NCBI GenBank assembly: GCA_040902895.1
Contig: JBBDWL010000056.1
Span: forward strand, 89,641 to 153,640
DNA from: JALYRV01 sp040902895
Lineage (GTDB): Bacteria; Acidobacteriota; Vicinamibacteria; Vicinamibacterales; SCN-69-37
Length of the DNA: 64,000 nucleotides
Direction: 5' to 3'
A program made the translations under genes and the position numbers. Shown piece by piece: positions 60,784-64,000 of the stretch (within the stretch, counting starts at the first letter, position 1; each line of letters opens with the position of its first letter). The notes under the pieces were generated by a model that saw only the letters and a program-made list of their open reading frames with translations, was not told where the DNA came from and made no database searches.

Positions 60784-61135
60784 TTGTTGCTCCGCCGCCG
60801 ATGTCAGTGATCTGTAAACTGTCAGAAAAGCTGTGTACGACGATCGGCTTCTTCGAACCGAAGGTCCGCCATTCGCGGACAAAGCTTCCGGATTGGGGAT
60901 CCGGCCGGCATCGTCGTTGTCGCGGATGTCGCGGTTCGGACCGAAGCGAAACTGGTGCAAACCTCCAGTTCGCACTAGCCTCCGGCAGTCGTGCGTTCAG
61001 GTTGCGAGCCCGCGGTTGCGATGATTAGCTTCGAATAGGCCGTGAGGGCGAATCCCTGACGACTTTGCACACGCCGGCGTGCGAGAAACTCTGGGAATAC
61101 CTGGACCTCTACCGCGCTTGGTTCCGTGGGGGGGG
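60784..61135. other. Unresolved stretch next to the assembly gap
   Basis: No gene can be supported. Minus-strand residues REWRTFGSKKPIVVHSFSD in one frame and HQFRFGPNRDIRDNDDAGR in another look protein-like but do not join into one frame. This would fit either a frameshifted gene or a chimeric join. It ends in a G-run immediately before the Ns. Confidence 0.5.
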
Positions 61136-61145
61136 NNNNNNNNNN
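61136..61145. other. Scaffold gap (ten Ns)
   Basis: Ten N bases preceded by a run of seven or more G. The true size and even the adjacency of the flanks are unknown. Confidence 0.98.
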
Positions 61146-61913
61146 GGCAACGTAGCCGTGCGCACTCTCGCCGAGCCTCTCTCTCCCGCGCTCCAGAACT
61201 GCTTCTAATTCGTTTTCCCAGCTCTTGATGTCAGCTGCCATGGCCGTACGTAAGGCAGCGTGGATGCGGCCGATCGCATCGACATAGCCTCGGATCCAGG
61301 GTGTGATGCGTTCGATCGGTTCGCATTTCGCCAAACTGGCCTTCGTGCCCTCGCTGATCCGACGATCCGCCAGTAGGTCCGCAACTCGAACTCGGGGTTC
61401 GATGCGTTGCCGCCATGTGATTCGTCCGTCCTCCTCATGCCGTTCGCCGGGAAAGCTCAGCTCGCGAACGGCGAAGTCCCGATGCATCACGTGATCTCTG
61501 AGCGTTTCCACGATGTCGAATCCGAATGTGTCCGTCCGCTCCTTCTCCCGAGTGTCATCGAAGGTCGCGCCGACTGCAGAATCGCGCCCGTAGATCGCCA
61601 CCAGGTCCTTCGGCACTTGATCTCGGTAAAGTCCAAAAGCAGCCAGGAGGTTCACCACACGGCGGTTAACCGTGAAGATATCCTCCTGAAATGAGGCCCA
61701 CCGTTCATGCATCGTGATCGAGCGACGCAAGGTCAATGCGAACAGTTGTTCCTCGAACTCGATGAGGTTCTCCAGAACGAGAACAAACTTCTCTTCGATC
61801 ATCAGCGCGCGCAGGAGTTGGTCCTTGGCCGCGGCGATGCGATTGAATTCCTCGGCAGTGATCGGGATGGGCTCGGCAGTCTGTCGTGTCGGACGCTTGA
61901 TGAAGCAAGGCAT
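61146..61913 (-). CDS. Unrecognised helical protein, C-terminus lost in the gap
   Basis: About 256 residues from the ATG at 61913 (MPCFIKRPTRQT). I do not recognise the family. The sequence is rich in charged helices: ITAEEFNRIAAAKDQLLRAL, VLVLENLIEFEEQLFALTLR, DIFTVNRRVVNLLAAFGLY, then RDHVMHRDFAVRELSFPG and WIRGYVDAIGRIHAALR. No signal peptide or membrane segment. The pattern of paired helices with an R-D-H motif (TLRDHVMH) is reminiscent of HEPN-like or other helical-bundle proteins, but this is only an impression. The frame appears to run across the Ns to 60975, which is not meaningful because the gap length is arbitrary. A 47-codon ORF ends 17 bases upstream on the same strand. Confidence 0.55.
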
Positions 61914-61930
61914 TCTGAAGTGATTGTCGC

Positions 61931-62074
61931 CTACTTCAGAAATGGGACCTTCGCTCCATGTCTCCCTTGGCTGGTGCGCAGCCGCCCGCGAAGCTCTAGA
62001 CATGCAGACGCTGCGCGCGCGACGGCGTCAATCACAGTGAACAACGCAACCACAATTGTCAGCGTAATAACCAT
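61931..62074 (-). CDS. Possible 47-residue membrane peptide
   Basis: From an ATG at 62074 the frame encodes one hydrophobic helix (MVITLTIVVALFTVIDAVA) followed by a basic tail (ELRGRLRTSQGRHGAKVPF). It lies 17 bases before the unrecognised helical gene. No ribosome binding site is clear. It could be a genuine small membrane protein or a chance ORF. Confidence 0.35.
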   Translation of the reverse strand: MVITLTIVVALFTVIDAVARAASACLELRGRLRTSQGRHGAKVPFLK

Positions 62075-62342
62075 GGTTCGACCGTAGGGAAGTGCGAATC
62101 GGCATGTCAAGCGCGCCGCTGGACCAGCGGGCCATTGTCGGCGACTCGGATTAATTCGTCGAAATTGCTAGCGCATCTCGAAACCCTCCCGACGTCGGAA
62201 CGTTCCAACGTCAGGAAGTCCACGACGTCGCGAACTTTGCACATCGATGCGACGGCCAGCCGACTGGACGGTCAGACGTTGATCAGAGGCGGTGCAGAAC
62301 GAAGGCGAGGATGGTCGGTCGAAGGCCTGTGCAGTGAGGGGC
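62075..62342. other. Gene-free stretch
   Basis: No convincing coding frame, RNA gene or repeat was found. A small dyad CGTCGGAACGTTCCAACG lies near 62193. The stretch is less GC-rich than most of the window. Confidence 0.4.
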
Positions 62343-62880
62343 TCAGCAGACCGAATTGGTCGGGTGTTGACCGTATGTCTTCAGCATGAATGCGATGCCG
62401 CGATCGCACCGTGCGAGGATGTGCGCCCGTCGCAGAAGTCGGCGGTACTCGTGCTTGAGTTCAGGATCGTCTTCCCAGATTTCGACGCCATCAATAACGC
62501 GATGAACCCGGCCAGATAGCACATCCACTCCGCCCCAAGTTTTCAGGACCTCCGGCCGAAACACAATCCAGACGTGAAACGCCTCCCAGTACTTCCTGGC
62601 AAATCTCCGTTCCGCTCGCGAGAGTTCCGGATAGTCCCACACGACGTCGAGGCGATCGTGCGCCAAGGACGCGATGTATTCGTCCTTTCAACGTGGCATC
62701 TGAGTTTGGCTTATCGAGATCCCATTTGCGTCCGTGTGCCTGATACCAGTGATGGCGCACGCGACGATGCGCTAGGCCTGGCAGCCGACGTACCGGTTCA
62801 TCCTTGCGTTGATGAATGTGTGGGTAACTCCGCCCCAACGCAATCAGCGTTTGCACTTCATGGACAAAACCGCTCGCCAT
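62343..62880 (-). pseudogene. Frameshifted gene for an unrecognised basic protein
   Basis: From an ATG at 62880 one frame reads SGFVHEVQTLIALGRSYPH, HRRVRHHWYQAHGRKWDL and NSDATLKG, then loses sense. A second frame picks up from about 62690 with KDEYIASLAHDRLDVVWDYP, ERRFARKYWEAFHVWIVF and HEYRRLLRRAHILA, to a stop at 62343. The join ...DATLK / KDEYIASLAHD reads naturally, so a single-base change near 62690 split one gene of about 180 codons. No family is recognised; the WYxxxGRKWD and charged helices suggest a cytoplasmic, possibly nucleic-acid-related protein (weak). Confidence 0.55.
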
Positions 62881-63021
62881 GATCGACGCCTCTAGCGAGG
62901 ATCGTGATTCATCCCTCGGAACGAGATCTACTGTAGCACCACGCCAGGTTAGGTGCGCTGCTGACACGGCTGCATCCCTCGATCAATTCTGCCTTCGTCG
63001 ACCGTCGGCAGGAGGAAGACA

Positions 63022-63822
63022 GTGGCTCGCATAGTCCCCTCGACAATTCGCCAGTTCATACAGGACGAACCTGCACTCGCAAACTGCGCTGATCAGGATC
63101 CGAAAAAGCAGCCGCAGCTGGGGCATCTTCAGGCATTTGAATTGTCTGCGCTCCTGCATCTGCTGGATGCAATGCCGGAAGAATTGATGCCGACCGATCC
63201 TGACAGATATATGGACCTCGTTCTCGGCATGAACGCCATCAAACACGCGGTGGAGGTCTGGCGGTCCGGTGACCAGAAGACGATCCTGAAGCCGTTAAAG
63301 CGCTGGGGCGGATTGAATGCCGTAGCGCTCGTGATGAAGGGTCTCTCTGCCGCACCAGATGAAGCACCAGCGCTGACAACAAAGGGGCTGCCGTTCATTC
63401 CCGACGCGGCCGACAGAACAGCGCTCCAGAACGACATCGCGGGCGTTGAACGTGCGATTCAGACTGGCGAATGGAAAGCCGCAACAGTGCTTGCCGGTTC
63501 GATCATCGAAGCTCTGCTCCTTTGGGCGCTCTCCCAGGACGCGAAATCGGCACTCGGTGCCGCGGCCGCGCCGAAGGGCAAGAACGATCTTGGCAGATGG
63601 GACTTGGCCGACCTGATCAGGGTTGCGGGCGAATTGAAGGTAATCGGCAATGAGACCGCGAAGCAGGCCGATCTTGCGCGCGATTATCGCAACCTGATCC
63701 ACCCGGCTGTCGCCGTGCGACGGAAGATGGTTGCAGATAGGCCGACCGCCTTTGGTGCCTTCGCCGGTATGGACCTGATTGCCGGCGATCTTGGTAAGCA
63801 CTTCGCTCCCTCCAAACCCTAA
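63022..63822 (+). CDS. Unrecognised cytoplasmic protein with HEPN/DUF4145-like C-terminus
   Basis: 266 residues from a GTG at 63022 preceded by GGAGGAAG at good spacing. The N-terminal part is helical (LQAFELSALLHLLDAMPEEL, MNAIKHAVEVWRSGDQKTI). The C-terminal half carries IQTGEWKAATVLAGSIIEAL, LADLIRVAGELKV and the end motif ARDYRNLIHPAVAVRR. The run 'AGSIIEALL...RDYRNLIHP' resembles the HEPN/DUF4145-like nucleotide- or RNA-related helical bundles found with defence and toxin systems, where the R-x4-H pair is functional (RNLIH has R-x3-H here). That is an impression, not a firm assignment. It is convergent with nothing and has no clear operon partner in the window. Confidence 0.65.
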   Translation: MARIVPSTIRQFIQDEPALANCADQDPKKQPQLGHLQAFELSALLHLLDAMPEELMPTDPDRYMDLVLGMNAIKHAVEVWRSGDQKTILKPLKRWGGLNAVALVMKGLSAAPDEAPALTTKGLPFIPDAADRTALQNDIAGVERAIQTGEWKAATVLAGSIIEALLLWALSQDAKSALGAAAAPKGKNDLGRWDLADLIRVAGELKVIGNETAKQADLARDYRNLIHPAVAVRRKMVADRPTAFGAFAGMDLIAGDLGKHFAPSKP

Positions 63823-64000
63823 GCGTGTCGGAATCCGTCGGCGATCTCCGGACTCAGCGTACGGGATTCAGAACAGCGAAGCGCGTACTCGCGGTCACGG
63901 TTGCGGACCCACTCGCGTTCGGTTCCGCGAGGCAGCCCCCCGCAGGCAACCAGCACGCGGGCAACGTCAGGCGACGCGACGGCGCGTCGGTTTCAGGATG
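63823..64000. other. End of window, no gene supported
   Basis: A minus-strand frame of about 57 codons (RNRDREYALRCSESRTLSPE region, stop at the 63825 end) looks mildly protein-like. It has a stop just inside the window edge and only GTG starts, so I do not call it. Confidence 0.3.

Noticed and set aside
60975..62003. Single 342-residue protein spanning the Ns
   Set aside because: The frame only stays open because the gap happens to be ten bases. The true gap length is unknown, so only the part upstream of the gap is called.

Overview
The window is GC-rich, densely packed DNA. Its gene families point to an Acidobacteriota genome, probably class Vicinamibacteria. The evidence is five ADOP-type permeases (acidobacterial duplicated orphan permeases), three of them with a PadR regulator next door, a TIGR03435 soil-associated domain, a TIGR03436 VWFA-related acidobacterial protein, an Oar-like outer-membrane receptor and a kinase fused to a Tol/PD40 propeller. 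A run of ten Ns at 61136-61145 shows that this is a scaffolded draft, plausibly a metagenome assembly. The taxon is an inference; there is no rRNA or tRNA in the window to confirm it.

Layout. 1-9.2 kb: a minus-strand DUF411/acid phosphatase/TPR group, an FKBP lipoprotein, two adjacent long hairpins, an outer-membrane barrel, an alpha/beta hydrolase overlapping a GIY-YIG protein, an RCK-gated potassium channel, an alanine:cation symporter and a small membrane protein. 9.2-16.6 kb: ADOP permease plus PadR, the kinase-propeller protein and an RpoD-like sigma factor. 16.6-24 kb: an overlapping four-gene operon of BlaI repressor, M56 sensor peptidase fused to TIGR03435, Oar-like receptor and VWFA protein, headed by a promoter with a dyad operator. 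24-27.3 kb: a DUF885-like protein, a 5'-3' exonuclease and a collapsed acyl-CoA synthetase remnant.

27.3-35.0 kb is the most distinctive part. It is a minus-strand operon joined by 4-base stop/start overlaps and one 19-base gap. In order of transcription it encodes an SDR, a Baeyer-Villiger-type flavin monooxygenase, a fatty acyl-AMP ligase/ACP/thioester-reductase megaprotein, a cytochrome P450 and a PAP2 membrane phosphatase. Together they look like a pathway that activates a fatty acid, loads it on a carrier, reductively releases an aldehyde or alcohol, oxidises it and perhaps transfers it to a lipid.

35-49.6 kb: a second ADOP/PadR pair, a DUF2975/HTH pair, a lipoprotein hydrolase, an SRPBCC protein, broken remnants of greB and of a metallopeptidase-like gene, a third ADOP, a BNR-propeller protein with an M28 peptidase, a RibD-type reductase and a frameshifted hydrolase. 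49.6-56.5 kb: a MacB/TolC-type efflux operon with two ATPases. 56.5-60.4 kb: an ArsR/SRPBCC pair with an apparently leaderless promoter, and a PadR/ADOP pair. 60.4-64 kb looks different: truncated and frameshifted genes, the assembly gap and unrecognised proteins.

Several genes (the ligase-reductase, the sigma factor, the VWFA protein, the BlaI tail and the Oar receptor) carry short GC-rich palindromic, REP-like DNA in frame.
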